Position numbers and translations under genes: made by a program | In this document: positions 35,631 to 43,067 of the stretch, in pieces | Numbering within the stretch: the first letter of the stretch is position 1 | How the letters are laid out: the number at the start of each line of letters is the position of its first letter | Notes under the pieces: generated by a model | Told to the model about the DNA's origin: nothing | What the model saw: the letters and a program-made list of their open reading frames with translations, nothing else | Databases searched by the model: none | Assembly (NCBI RefSeq): GCF_003362805.1 | Contig: NZ_QNQT01000001.1 | Coordinates: 496,001-560,000 of the forward strand | Origin: Neobacillus piezotolerans | GTDB lineage: Bacteria; Bacillota; Bacilli; Bacillales; Cytobacillaceae | Length of the DNA stretch: 64,000 bases | Reading direction: 5' to 3'

Positions 35631-36098
35631 ATGGATCATACTTTACCGATTTTGCCTACCATCAGTACCTCTTTTATTGTCATTAGTGCCATCCTTGTCG
35701 CCGTCGGATGGTACCAGATTGCAAAAAGGAAGGTAGAGGCCCATAAACGGACCATGTTGTTCGCTGGGGCAGCAGCCTTAACCTTTTTCATCATTTACGC
35801 ATCGCGGACGATTTTCATTGGAAACACCTCTTTCGGCGGGCCGGACAACCTTAAAATTTTTTATACGGTTTTCCTGATTTTCCATATTACGCTGGCAACG
35901 CTGGGCGGCATTATGGGACTTGTAAACATATACACAGGCCTTAAAGATAAACTTGGCATACACAGGAAACTCGGGCCAGCAACCAGCATCATCTGGTTTG
36001 GCACAGCCGTAACCGGAGTAACAGTATACTTGCTGCTCTATGTCTTTTACAAGGGCGGGGAAACTACTTCGGTCATTAAGGCTATCTTGGGCTCATAA
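35631..36098 (+). CDS. DUF420 membrane protein
   Basis: A 155-residue protein with four or five hydrophobic helices and conserved His/Arg-containing turns (KVEAHKRTMLFA near residue 34, YASRTIFIGNTSFGGP near 56, FHITLATLGGIMG near 85, HRKLGPATSIIWFGTAVTG near 111). This is the DUF420/YozB family, often found beside ctaG in Bacillaceae and suspected of a role in oxidase assembly, though unproven. No strong ribosome binding site is seen; GAGGATTT precedes the ATG. Confidence 0.85.
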   Translation: MDHTLPILPTISTSFIVISAILVAVGWYQIAKRKVEAHKRTMLFAGAAALTFFIIYASRTIFIGNTSFGGPDNLKIFYTVFLIFHITLATLGGIMGLVNIYTGLKDKLGIHRKLGPATSIIWFGTAVTGVTVYLLLYVFYKGGETTSVIKAILGS

Positions 36099-36119
36099 AC
36101 TGGATATGTTAAAATAAGG

Positions 36120-36143
36120 ACAGGCAGCCAATCGGCTGCCTGT
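36120..36143. terminator. Bidirectional terminator
   Basis: ACAGGCAGCC-AATC-GGCTGCCTGT perfect stem between the convergent DUF420 and YtvI-like genes. Confidence 0.88.
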
Positions 36144-36150
36144 TTCCTAT

Positions 36151-37209
36151 TTATATTTTGTAATTAAATTTCAAAATGCCCGCTTCCCTGGCTGAACTTA
36201 TTGCCACAACGAGGATTGGGCCAAGCACAATCCCTGTCAGGCCTAAAATTTTGAATCCCAGGTACATCGCGGCCAAAGTCAGCAATGGGGAAAGGCGGAA
36301 ATGGGAGCCGAGCATTTTCGGCTCAAGGTAATGCCGTGTTGTAATCAGTACGGCGGCGAGAGCTGACAGCTCGATTGCTAGCAGTGTGTTTCCCATTAAT
36401 GCAGCAAAAATTGCCCATGGACCAAGCACGATAATGGATCCGATTATTGGAATAAAATCGAAAAGCCAAATAATGAAAGCGGCAAAAACAGCCGCCTCCG
36501 GGACAATCAAATAAAGCCCGAGCAAGGAAATCGCGAATATTAGTATACTGACCAGCAGCTGGGCTTTCAAAAAGCCGAGAATAATATAGGATAGCCTCGA
36601 AAACATAAGATTGACTTTTTCCGCGGTCCGCTCGGATAAATGCTTGTGGAGGCCAAGCCTCAGCCTTGGAATGTCAATCATAAACAGGAACAACGCGACC
36701 AGGTAAACAAGGAACGATATCAGGAGATTAGGGACGTTTGTCAGCAGAGCCCTGATGTTCCCGATATTTACATAGGCTAAGAGGACATTTTTGATGGTGT
36801 CGATAAATTTATCAAGCTGCCCTGTAAGCTGAATGACGATTGCATCAGGCAAGTCCTTCGCGGCTCGGGCAATCGCTTGCTTGGCCTCAAACCAAAAGGC
36901 AGACAGCTTATTGACGAATACTGGCATATGGTTGACAGCAATAATGGCTTCTGTTATTGCTTTTGTCGCCACATAGTAACCGACCGAAGCGGCGATAAGG
37001 ACGAAAAGCGAAAACACTGCAAGAACAGATTGATTGCGTTTCAGTTTAAGCTTAACACCCGCGAGGCGGACAGCAGGTTCAAGCAGGATGGCAGTAATGA
37101 GCGCCATAATCAGCGGAATGGAGACCGGCAGAATGAAATATAGTGCAATGGCAGCAGCAGCAATGCCGACGAGCCAAGCAATTCTCTTTTTTGAAAAATA
37201 AGCAGTCAA
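36151..37209 (-). CDS. AI-2E family transporter (YtvI-like permease)
   Basis: A 352-residue protein with about eight hydrophobic segments and the UPF0118/AI-2E family signature DFIPIIGSIIVLGPWA near residue 250 and EPKMLGSHFRLSPLLTL near 297. The family includes Bacillus YtvI, a sporulation membrane protein, and Na+/H+ antiporter-like members, so the substrate is open. The TTG start has AAGGTAGGT about 10 bases upstream. It is not part of the B. subtilis cta-ylb segment. Confidence 0.8.
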   Translation of the reverse strand: MTAYFSKKRIAWLVGIAAAAIALYFILPVSIPLIMALITAILLEPAVRLAGVKLKLKRNQSVLAVFSLFVLIAASVGYYVATKAITEAIIAVNHMPVFVNKLSAFWFEAKQAIARAAKDLPDAIVIQLTGQLDKFIDTIKNVLLAYVNIGNIRALLTNVPNLLISFLVYLVALFLFMIDIPRLRLGLHKHLSERTAEKVNLMFSRLSYIILGFLKAQLLVSILIFAISLLGLYLIVPEAAVFAAFIIWLFDFIPIIGSIIVLGPWAIFAALMGNTLLAIELSALAAVLITTRHYLEPKMLGSHFRLSPLLTLAAMYLGFKILGLTGIVLGPILVVAISSAREAGILKFNYKI

Positions 37210-37317
37210 TGGTTTATACCTACCTTATGTTATATGAATGCCTGTTCTTTTCATTATAGCTTTAAAGATGGAAATCGAACAATCCTGGATTTTTTAAAAA
37301 AGATATATTGGCAATAA

Positions 37318-37343
37318 AAAAGGCGCATATACCGATGCGCCTT
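37318..37343 (-). terminator. Terminator of ylbA
   Basis: AAGGCGCAT/ATGCGCCTT with a 6-base loop; on the minus strand a TTTTTTATT run follows. Confidence 0.85.
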
Positions 37344-37388
37344 AACACTTGAAGTATTAACTTTTGCCCGCAAAAATGATGCTGCAAT

Positions 37389-37748
37389 TTACTCCGCGAA
37401 TGCTGAAATCTCTTCCTTTAACCCATCTAGCAAATTCTTGCACTGGTTCACGAGGGAAGCGGGGAAGTTCTCACCTTCTCCGTATTCAACCCCGTGCGGG
37501 TAATAATGCTTGCCAAGAAGCGGGGTAAGTAGCTGGATGATGGCTCTCCCGGAGTCGACATCGCCTTCAACCGCATATCCCCGAACCCTTAAATAGAAAG
37601 TTCCGTCCTTTAATTCAAACTTTTTATCAAAAGTAACTCGTTCATAATCCCACTGTCCTTCACGGACGAGGCCATGGCTGAGCATTACTTCATCAAGCCT
37701 TCCCAATTCCGCTTTCAGGTTTTCAATACCGGTATTTTCAAACTTCAT
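37389..37748 (-). CDS. ylbA: YugN-like family protein YlbA
   Basis: A 119-residue soluble protein. The block GLVREGQWDYERVTFDKKF near residue 26 and LTPLLGKHYYPHGVEYGEGE near 75 are typical of the YugN-like family, and position between the cta and ylb genes matches ylbA. Function unknown. AGGGGG lies upstream of the ATG. Confidence 0.85.
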   Translation of the reverse strand: MKFENTGIENLKAELGRLDEVMLSHGLVREGQWDYERVTFDKKFELKDGTFYLRVRGYAVEGDVDSGRAIIQLLTPLLGKHYYPHGVEYGEGENFPASLVNQCKNLLDGLKEEISAFAE

Positions 37749-37952
37749 TTTAGTTATCCCCCTTTAAAAACATGCCCGCAACTATATTATCTGGCAATTA
37801 AGTTCATTTTTATAATAGTGTAAATGCCCGCAATATGCAATGAATTCACATGGAAGAACCATCCTTAATGGAATAATGGGGCAGACTTGGGTAAAAGATA
37901 AAGGCGCGGGGCATTGAATCAACCAATCATTCATTAACGGGAGGATTAAGTG

Positions 37953-38387
37953 ATGGAAAAAGTCGGCGATATCATGACAGAAAATGTGGAAACTTGCTCA
38001 ATACTCGACAACATGTATGAAGTTGCTGTTAAAATGAAGGAGCTGAATGTGGGAGCGATTCCAGTCGTGGATGACGGGAAACTAGTCGGAATTATTACCG
38101 ACAGGGATATTGTTGTCAGGGGGACTGCTGAAAAGCATCCTGGTTCAACAAGGGTGGAGGATATCATGACTGAGAAACTTCATACTATTTCTCGGGATGC
38201 CACCACAAATGAGGCTGCGAGGATGATGGCCAGACATCAAATCCGCCGGCTGCCAGTAGTTGATGGAGACAAGTTGCTGGGAATCGTGTCACTAGGTGAT
38301 TTCGCCGTAAGGGAAATGACCGACGATCAAGCAAAAGGGGCCTTGTCAGAAATATCCGAAACAAACTATAACGGGGTCCAGCATTAG
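37953..38387 (+). CDS. ylbB: CBS-domain protein YlbB
   Basis: A 144-residue protein made of two CBS repeats (about residues 5-60 and 70-125), each with the pattern G-IPVVD-GKL-GIITDRDI and RRLPVVDGDKLLGIVSLGD. Paired CBS domains usually bind adenine nucleotides as energy or stress sensors. The start ATG 37953 is 8 bases after GGGAGG; a GTG immediately upstream is also possible. It is followed by a strong terminator. Confidence 0.92.
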   Translation: MEKVGDIMTENVETCSILDNMYEVAVKMKELNVGAIPVVDDGKLVGIITDRDIVVRGTAEKHPGSTRVEDIMTEKLHTISRDATTNEAARMMARHQIRRLPVVDGDKLLGIVSLGDFAVREMTDDQAKGALSEISETNYNGVQH

Positions 38388-38390
38388 GAA

Positions 38391-38416
38391 AAAGGCGCCA
38401 TCAGGCGCCTTTTTCC
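38391..38416 (+). terminator. Terminator after ylbB
   Basis: AAAGGCGCC-ATCA-GGCGCCTTT with TTTCC following. Confidence 0.88.
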
Positions 38417-38580
38417 TTTGATCGTGGAAGACCAGTGGCTACATATTGATAGCCTTGCGCGAATTTGTTAAGAATTTGTTATAATTATATAGTCGGCTAT
38501 TACCTTTGCCGCCGCTGATGATATAATTATTTTTGCCTATACATATAGTATTGTAGACAATCTGGGAAGGGGGGACGGTC

Positions 38581-39651
38581 CTGAAGGCGCTTTTACGGAT
38601 ACTTATACTATCGACTGTCTTTCTGACAATTGGATTTTATGTTAGCCAAAACGATTCAGACTATAAAGATTCACTTATTAGGGAAGAACCGGTTCCCGCC
38701 CCTGAGCAGCCAGCACACCCTAAACAAAGGGGGACAGCAGGATACGAGATTCCCGAGCGGCCCGAAGAAGGATTGTCCGTCCTGATTGGAAAAAATGTCG
38801 CCGAGGTGGAGAAAGTACTCGGAAAGCCACAAAGGATCGACAAGTCCAGTTATGATTATGATTGGTATATCTATAACTTGTTTCTTGATAAATATGTACA
38901 GGTAGGAATCCTGGATAATAAGGCGGTCACCATTTATGCAATCGGTCGGGACGTAAACGTCGAACCTTTTAAAATCGGAAAACCGCTGGAAGAAATCTTC
39001 ACCACCTTTGCCATCCAGACGAATATAACGATTGATTATGAAGGGAATGCGTATCGGCTTGAGTTGAACGATACAGATGTTAATACGATGCCCCTCATAC
39101 AGCTTGGGGATATCTATGCTCAGCTTTATATCGATAAATTTACAGGAATCCTGTCCAGCGTCCGCTTCATTGATGCCGAAACACTTATCAAGATGAGGCC
39201 CTATGAAGTGGCTTACAGGGGAACCCTTATCGAAGCCAGGGAACTTGGAGAGGAAGAATGGCAGGAAGTGGAGATGGGGGCGGAAAAGCAAATTTTTGAT
39301 TTGACAAATGTGCTTCGGGTCCGCCACGGACTCGAAACAGTAAAGTGGGATGAAAAAACCGCTGAGGCGGCTTATGGACATAGCCTTGATATGTTTGAGA
39401 CGAATACGTTTTCCCATGAATCGGAAAAGTACGGGGATTTATCCGACCGACTTAAAAAGGCAAGGGTGGTCTACCAATCGGCCGGCGAAAATATTGCAGC
39501 GAATTATGGTGATGCACCCGCCGTCGTAGAGGGTTGGCTGAACAGCAAGGGCCATCGTGAGGCACTCCTGAATAAGGATTTTACACATCTTGGAGTTGGT
39601 GTTTACCGCAAGTATTATACACAGAATTTCATCCAGAAGTGGCTTGAATAA
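38581..39651 (+). CDS. ylbC: Secreted CAP-domain protein YlbC, probable CTG start
   Basis: A 356-residue secreted or anchored protein. The frame begins LKALLRILILSTVFLTIGF, a signal/anchor helix, then a Pro/Glu-rich spacer, a CAP-associated N domain (about 60-205, starting LIGKNVAEVEKVLGKPQRID) and a C-terminal CAP/SCP domain (about 240-355) with HSLDMFETNTFSHES and VVEGWLNSKGHREALL. There is no ATG, GTG or TTG between the upstream stop at 38554 and residue 64. CTG at 38581 stands 6 bases after GGAAGGGGGG, so it is the likely initiator; starting at the TTG at 38773 would remove the signal sequence. Confidence 0.85.
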   Translation: MKALLRILILSTVFLTIGFYVSQNDSDYKDSLIREEPVPAPEQPAHPKQRGTAGYEIPERPEEGLSVLIGKNVAEVEKVLGKPQRIDKSSYDYDWYIYNLFLDKYVQVGILDNKAVTIYAIGRDVNVEPFKIGKPLEEIFTTFAIQTNITIDYEGNAYRLELNDTDVNTMPLIQLGDIYAQLYIDKFTGILSSVRFIDAETLIKMRPYEVAYRGTLIEARELGEEEWQEVEMGAEKQIFDLTNVLRVRHGLETVKWDEKTAEAAYGHSLDMFETNTFSHESEKYGDLSDRLKKARVVYQSAGENIAANYGDAPAVVEGWLNSKGHREALLNKDFTHLGVGVYRKYYTQNFIQKWLE

Positions 39652-39653
39652 TG

Positions 39654-39684
39654 AAAGGAGGGTGGCCTATGCCACCCTCCTTTT
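39654..39684. terminator. Bidirectional terminator after ylbC
   Basis: AAAGGAGGGTGGC-CTAT-GCCACCCTCCTTT perfect 13-bp stem followed by T. Confidence 0.9.
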
Positions 39685-40046
39685 CAGCTTTTTTCAACGA
39701 TCTCAACCCTGTTCGCATGGAACCAGTTTTTTTCCCAGCAGCCGTAAATCCGGACGGTTTGGCCCGCATGATAGCCCTTAATTGCCACGCCTTTCGTTAA
39801 AGGGGTGATGATTTTGGCCTTTACTTGCCTTCCTTCTGTCCTGACAGCCAATTCCTGGACAAAAATATATCGGTGGTAATAGAAGCGCTGCTTTTCCTCA
39901 ATGACTGATAGCACTTCTCCAAAAACGATAGCTTCCTCTTCCGCTGTTGCAGTTTGGAGCCATTTTTTCTCGTTCTCCTTGGCCTCCTTCAAGGTGAGCC
40001 ATAGGAAGTAGAAACAGATAATTGGAATAAGGATGGCGGTAACCAT
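39684..40046 (-). CDS. Conserved hypothetical protein with N-terminal anchor
   Basis: A 120-residue protein: one hydrophobic helix (MVTAILIPIICFYFLWLTL), a charged helix, then a beta-rich domain (EEEAIVFGEVLSVIEEKQRFYYHRYIFVQELAVRTEGRQVKAK, split into strands) ending WFHANRVEIVEKS. The strand-rich body resembles an OB-like fold, but I do not recognise a family. It lies 7 bases downstream of the thioesterase gene, so the two probably form an operon. Confidence 0.55.
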   Translation of the reverse strand: MVTAILIPIICFYFLWLTLKEAKENEKKWLQTATAEEEAIVFGEVLSVIEEKQRFYYHRYIFVQELAVRTEGRQVKAKIITPLTKGVAIKGYHAGQTVRIYGCWEKNWFHANRVEIVEKS

Positions 40047-40053
40047 ATATGAA

Positions 40054-40554
40054 TCACTCTCCGCTGCTTACCTTCTTTTCTACAATAAAGAAGCTTCCTG
40101 TCGCCTGCGCGGCTTTTTTGCCATCTGCCCGAAAAATCTCCGCGCTTACAACCATCGTATTTTTTCCCTGATGGGCGATTTCCGCGCGGCAGCGAAGAGT
40201 ATCGCCAATACCGGGAGCCAGGTAATGGATATTCAATTGGGATGTAACCGCCCCATAGCCTTCCGGGGCGAGCATGTTTGCAAGGGTCCCCATTGCCGAA
40301 TCGGCCAAAGTGGCTGTAATGCCGCCATGGACGATTCCCAATGAATTGTACAGAACAGGATTGATGGGTATCGTCATTTCCCAAATCGAATCATCTGGGT
40401 TTTTTTTATATTGGAGAATTCCTCCGATATAGGTGGTGGATTTTCCCTCCAGCTTGTTATTCATTCCCTTGAGGACGTGGGCCATTGCCTTAAGTCCGGT
40501 TTCGTCCGCTTTGTCCATATAATCCTTCAAAAGCTGTTCCAATTTTTTTTTCAA
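40054..40554 (-). CDS. PaaI-family hotdog thioesterase
   Basis: A 166-residue protein whose C-terminal 120 residues form a hotdog domain: NSLGIVHGGITATLADSAMGTLA near residues 68-90 carries the HGG and Asp active-site features of acyl-CoA thioesterases, followed by TSQLNIHYLAPG. The N-terminal 40 residues are helical and charged. The acyl substrate is unknown. TTG start after AGGAGAG. It is absent from the B. subtilis ylb cluster as I remember it. Confidence 0.8.
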   Translation of the reverse strand: MKKKLEQLLKDYMDKADETGLKAMAHVLKGMNNKLEGKSTTYIGGILQYKKNPDDSIWEMTIPINPVLYNSLGIVHGGITATLADSAMGTLANMLAPEGYGAVTSQLNIHYLAPGIGDTLRCRAEIAHQGKNTMVVSAEIFRADGKKAAQATGSFFIVEKKVSSGE

Positions 40555-40627
40555 GTCGTTCTCTCCTTTTCTCCCTAAATAGTACCATTTTGAATGCTGT
40601 TTTTATAGTTTTTAGAATTGGCCTTTC

Positions 40628-40655
40628 ACCCATTCACATTCGCCTACATATCGTA
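40628..40655 (+). promoter_or_regulatory. Sigma-K promoter of ylbD
   Basis: AC (40628-40629), a 17-base spacer, then CATATCGTA, an exact match to CATANNNTA. It is 35 bases upstream of the ylbD start and fits a late mother-cell coat gene. Confidence 0.6.
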
Positions 40656-40689
40656 TTATAGGCATGCAAAAAAGGGAGGGGATGCGCCA

Positions 40690-41097
40690 ATGGCAGAGGA
40701 TAAGCTGCATCCTTCTGTGGGCAGGTTTAAGGAATTTGTTTCGAACAATCCTCATATTGTAAAGGAAGTGCGGGAAGGAAAAGCTACATGGCAGCAGCTG
40801 TATGAGGAGTGGTACCTGCTGGGAGAAGATGATCCGCGCTGGAATGGCCAATCTGAAACAGGGAAAACCGTCCCTGCAGAAGCAAAAGAAGCGGGAGGCA
40901 AATCCGACTTGATGAAGAATTTATTGAATATGGCAAAAAAGATGGACGCTGCCCAGCTGCAGGGGCACCTTTACAATCTTAGCCAGGCACTTGGGGCTAT
41001 TCAAGGCTTGATTGGCCAGTTTCAAAGCAGCCCGCCGCCTCAGGCACAGCATCGGGAAATGGTTCCGCCTCAGCCCTTTCCTTACCGCAAGGATTGA
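40690..41097 (+). CDS. ylbD: Putative spore coat protein YlbD
   Basis: A 135-residue protein (MAEDKLHPSVGRFKEFVSNNP...) with a conserved helical N-terminal half containing WQQLYEEWYLLGEDDPRW and a Pro/Gln-rich C-terminus. It is the YlbD coat family. The ATG at 40690 lies about 10 bases after GGGAGGGG. A sigma-K promoter is visible upstream. It is followed by ylbE with a 14-base gap. Confidence 0.85.
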   Translation: MAEDKLHPSVGRFKEFVSNNPHIVKEVREGKATWQQLYEEWYLLGEDDPRWNGQSETGKTVPAEAKEAGGKSDLMKNLLNMAKKMDAAQLQGHLYNLSQALGAIQGLIGQFQSSPPPQAQHREMVPPQPFPYRKD

Positions 41098-41111
41098 GAG
41101 GAGGTAATACG

Positions 41112-41360
41112 ATGAGAGCGGAAGTGATGGAATATATCAGCGGACGGAAGGATTTGAAACAATTCCTCCGGGAGCAGCCGGTCTGGTATCGGAAGTTATC
41201 GAGGAACCCAAATGACCTTGAGGCATTCGAAACAGCTTCTTTATATTTCTTCGAAAAAACAATCCCGCACAGGGTGGCAAAGTTTTCAAACGGTGTCCAG
41301 ATGGCTTCAATGATGTTCCAAATGCTCCAAAGCATGAAAAGCTCGAACCAGGGAGGCTAA
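41112..41360 (+). CDS. ylbE: YlbE-like protein
   Basis: An 82-residue helical protein with the conserved stretch QFLREQPVWYRKLSRNP near residue 15 and ETASLYFFEKTIPHRV near 37. Family function unknown; it is co-transcribed with ylbD. GAGAGGAGG precedes the ATG at 41112, so the alternative TTG six codons upstream is unlikely. The terminator overlaps its end. Confidence 0.85.
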   Translation: MRAEVMEYISGRKDLKQFLREQPVWYRKLSRNPNDLEAFETASLYFFEKTIPHRVAKFSNGVQMASMMFQMLQSMKSSNQGG

Positions 41361-41380
41361 GAAACCCTCTTGGTTCTTTT
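41345..41380 (+). terminator. Imperfect terminator overlapping the end of ylbE
   Basis: GAACCAGGG pairs with CTTGGTTC through two G-U pairs, followed by TTTT. Confidence 0.5.
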
Positions 41381-41458
41381 AAGGAATACTAGGTTTTTTC
41401 AGAAAGATTTCACCTTTTTACTGTCTACGTGGTAAAATGGCAGTGGAGGTGGGCGAAG

Positions 41459-41905
41459 TTGCTAGCGACTACTGAGAGAATTGAATTGCTCGAATATGCC
41501 GAGCAGCTGGGCAGGATGGTTATCGAATCCGATGTTGCCGAGCAGTATCGGCGTTGTCTATATAAATTACGTACAAGCAGGGAATCTCAAAGGAAGATTT
41601 CCCGATTCGTCAAATTGAAGGACCAGTATGAGGAGGTACAGCGTTTCGGCAAATACCATCCGGATTACAAGTCAATCATGATTCAAGTCAGGGAAGCAAA
41701 ACGGGATATGGATCTTGATGACAGGGTAGCGGAGTTCAAACGTGCGGAAACCGACCTGCAGTCCCTGCTTGACGAGATCAGCGTCATGGTCGGTGCATCC
41801 GTTTCAAAACATATTAAAGTCCCGACCGGGAATCCGTTTTTCGATACGGGATCAAGCTGTGGAGGCGGCTGCGGTTCCGGTGGGAGCTGCGGATGCTCTG
41901 CGTAA
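41459..41905 (+). CDS. ylbF: YlbF (RicF), subunit of the YlbF-YmcA-YaaT complex
   Basis: A 148-residue helical protein of the YlbF/YmcA family with RFGKYHPDYKSIM near residue 72 and a Cys-rich C-terminus (SCGGGCGSGGSCGCS). In B. subtilis YlbF, YmcA and YaaT form a complex that carries iron-sulfur clusters and directs RNase Y cleavage, affecting competence, biofilm and sporulation. TTG start (MLATTERIE), 8 bases after GGAGG; an earlier in-frame ATG lies before that site and does not resemble the family. Confidence 0.93.
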   Translation: MLATTERIELLEYAEQLGRMVIESDVAEQYRRCLYKLRTSRESQRKISRFVKLKDQYEEVQRFGKYHPDYKSIMIQVREAKRDMDLDDRVAEFKRAETDLQSLLDEISVMVGASVSKHIKVPTGNPFFDTGSSCGGGCGSGGSCGCSA

Positions 41906-41927
41906 GGATTGTGAAACACAATAGAAG

Positions 41928-41953
41928 AGGCCCGCATCCGCAGGCCTTTTTTG
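41928..41953 (+). terminator. Terminator after ylbF
   Basis: AGGCC-N10-GGCCT followed by TTTTTTG. Confidence 0.65.
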
Positions 41954-42011
41954 TTTTGTCACTATTTTATTTGTTGATTTCCTCTCCACAAGGAAAGCCC
42001 CGTGAATAGTT

Positions 42012-42341
42012 TTAAAATCTGTCATGTTGGAATCGGACACAGTCAACACACAAATTCCCGCAGCAAAACATTTTTCGCTGCGGAACAAAAAATCGGTGGC
42101 GAAAGACGTAGTAATTCCCGCCACGCCTCACAAACACGGTCTCGCTGCTTAGCCTTTTCCCTTTCATCGCTTCCGCCGAACACACTCGAATCCCTGCTTC
42201 AATCGCATCGAGAGTTCCGTTTTTATCAACAGTAATGAACAGGAACGGAATCCCGGCGATTTTTCTCATTTCAATATTAGCCACACCACGGATTTCCGAT
42301 GCTTTAACCATAAAGATATCCCAAATTATATCGAGGTCCAT
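42012..42341 (-). CDS. Conserved hypothetical protein with C-terminal cysteine cluster
   Basis: A 109-residue protein (MDLDIIWDIFMVKASEIRG...). The middle is alpha/beta, with FLFITVDKNGTLDAIEAGIRVCSAEAMKGKRL-type segments, and the C-terminus has FCCGNLCVDCVRF, a Cys cluster that could bind zinc or iron. I do not recognise a named family. The ATG at 42341 is about 9 bases after GAGGAG. It is the only minus-strand gene between ylbF and ylbG. Confidence 0.6.
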   Translation of the reverse strand: MDLDIIWDIFMVKASEIRGVANIEMRKIAGIPFLFITVDKNGTLDAIEAGIRVCSAEAMKGKRLSSETVFVRRGGNYYVFRHRFFVPQRKMFCCGNLCVDCVRFQHDRF

Positions 42342-42481
42342 TTCCAGAGCTCCTCTCAAAAGTTCCAGATTCCTTCTATTATATTCGGGAGTTTTATCTA
42401 TCTTGCCGAAAGCGTAATTGCCTTACCCCGTTTTAATATGCTAGACTTATAAGAAACACCGACAATGAAGGGGAAAATTTT

Positions 42482-42757
42482 ATGTTTGGGCAAAGGCAAG
42501 GTTTGGTGGTTTGGCTTTATACGTTGAAGCAGGCCAAAATGCTGAGAAGGTTTGGAAACGTCCACTATATTTCCAAAAAGCTTAAATATGCTGTCATTTA
42601 CTGCAATCAGAGTGAAATAGAAACAGTCATGGAGAAACTGCAGTCATACTCCTTTGTTAAAAAGGTTGAGCCATCTTATAAACCTTTTGTAAAAGTGGAA
42701 TATGAAAATTCGTCACCTGATAAAGCAAAAGAATATGATTACAAAATGGGTATTTAA
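42482..42757 (+). CDS. ylbG: UPF0298 protein YlbG
   Basis: A 91-residue protein with a ferredoxin-like alpha/beta layout and conserved [21 protein letters not shown] at the N-terminus and KAKEYDYKM at the C-terminus, typical of YlbG. Function unknown. AAGGGGAAAA precedes the ATG. It is followed by hairpins and the intergenic repeat. Confidence 0.88.
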   Translation: MFGQRQGLVVWLYTLKQAKMLRRFGNVHYISKKLKYAVIYCNQSEIETVMEKLQSYSFVKKVEPSYKPFVKVEYENSSPDKAKEYDYKMGI

Positions 42758-42783
42758 AGTGAACCTTCCATCAGCGGTTTTTT

Positions 42784-42920
42784 CGCTGATGGTTAGCCCC
42801 GTTCTACTGCCGCTAAATTGTCCGCTTAGGCGGATAAAAGCGGCAGTACGAACCCGATTGGTTCAACTAAGCCGCTGAAGCCCACAGCGGCAAGTTTCAC
42901 TGTAGCTCACCAATTGGACC
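42784..42920. repeat. Intergenic repeat, copy 2
   Basis: Homologous to 23805-23943 in the same orientation. This copy folds better: TACTGCCGCT pairs perfectly with AGCGGCAGTA around a TCCGC-TTAG-GCGGA hairpin, followed by GAACC-CGATT-GGTTC and GCCGCT/AGCGGC. The strong pairing suggests this is nearer to the intact form. Confidence 0.75.
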
Positions 42921-42967
42921 TTTAGGGACAGTTGCCCTTAGGGCTTACTGTCCCTTAAGAGTGGGAT

Positions 42968-42995
42968 AAGTGAGGGAGAACATCCCTCACTTTTT
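42968..42995 (+). terminator. Terminator downstream of the second repeat
   Basis: AAGTGAGGGA-GAACA-TCCCTCACTT with TTTTTG. Any transcript from ylbG through the repeat would end here. Confidence 0.88.
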
Positions 42996-43067
42996 GTTCG
43001 TCCAGGAAATTATAAATTTCTGGTCGAGCCTGCCCAATGGCGCTTGCGCATTTAGTTCTTCCACCCC

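Larger units (their letters stand above)
42758..43067. other. Structured gene-free stretch after ylbG
   Basis: This 310-base interval holds, in order, a CCATCAGCG/CGCTGATGG hairpin, the second copy of the intergenic repeat, a GGGACAGT/ACTGTCCC hairpin with inner CCC/GGG (42925-42954), a terminator (42968-42995) and a CCAG..CTGG hairpin plus a GCGCTTGCGC palindrome. No coding frame is credible. Confidence 0.6.

Noticed and set aside
42784-42920. Repeat considered as a T-box or tRNA-like element
   Set aside because: GGTTCAACT recalls a T-loop, but there is no acceptor stem, no CCA, no T-box NGGTGGNACCGCG-type motif and no antiterminator.
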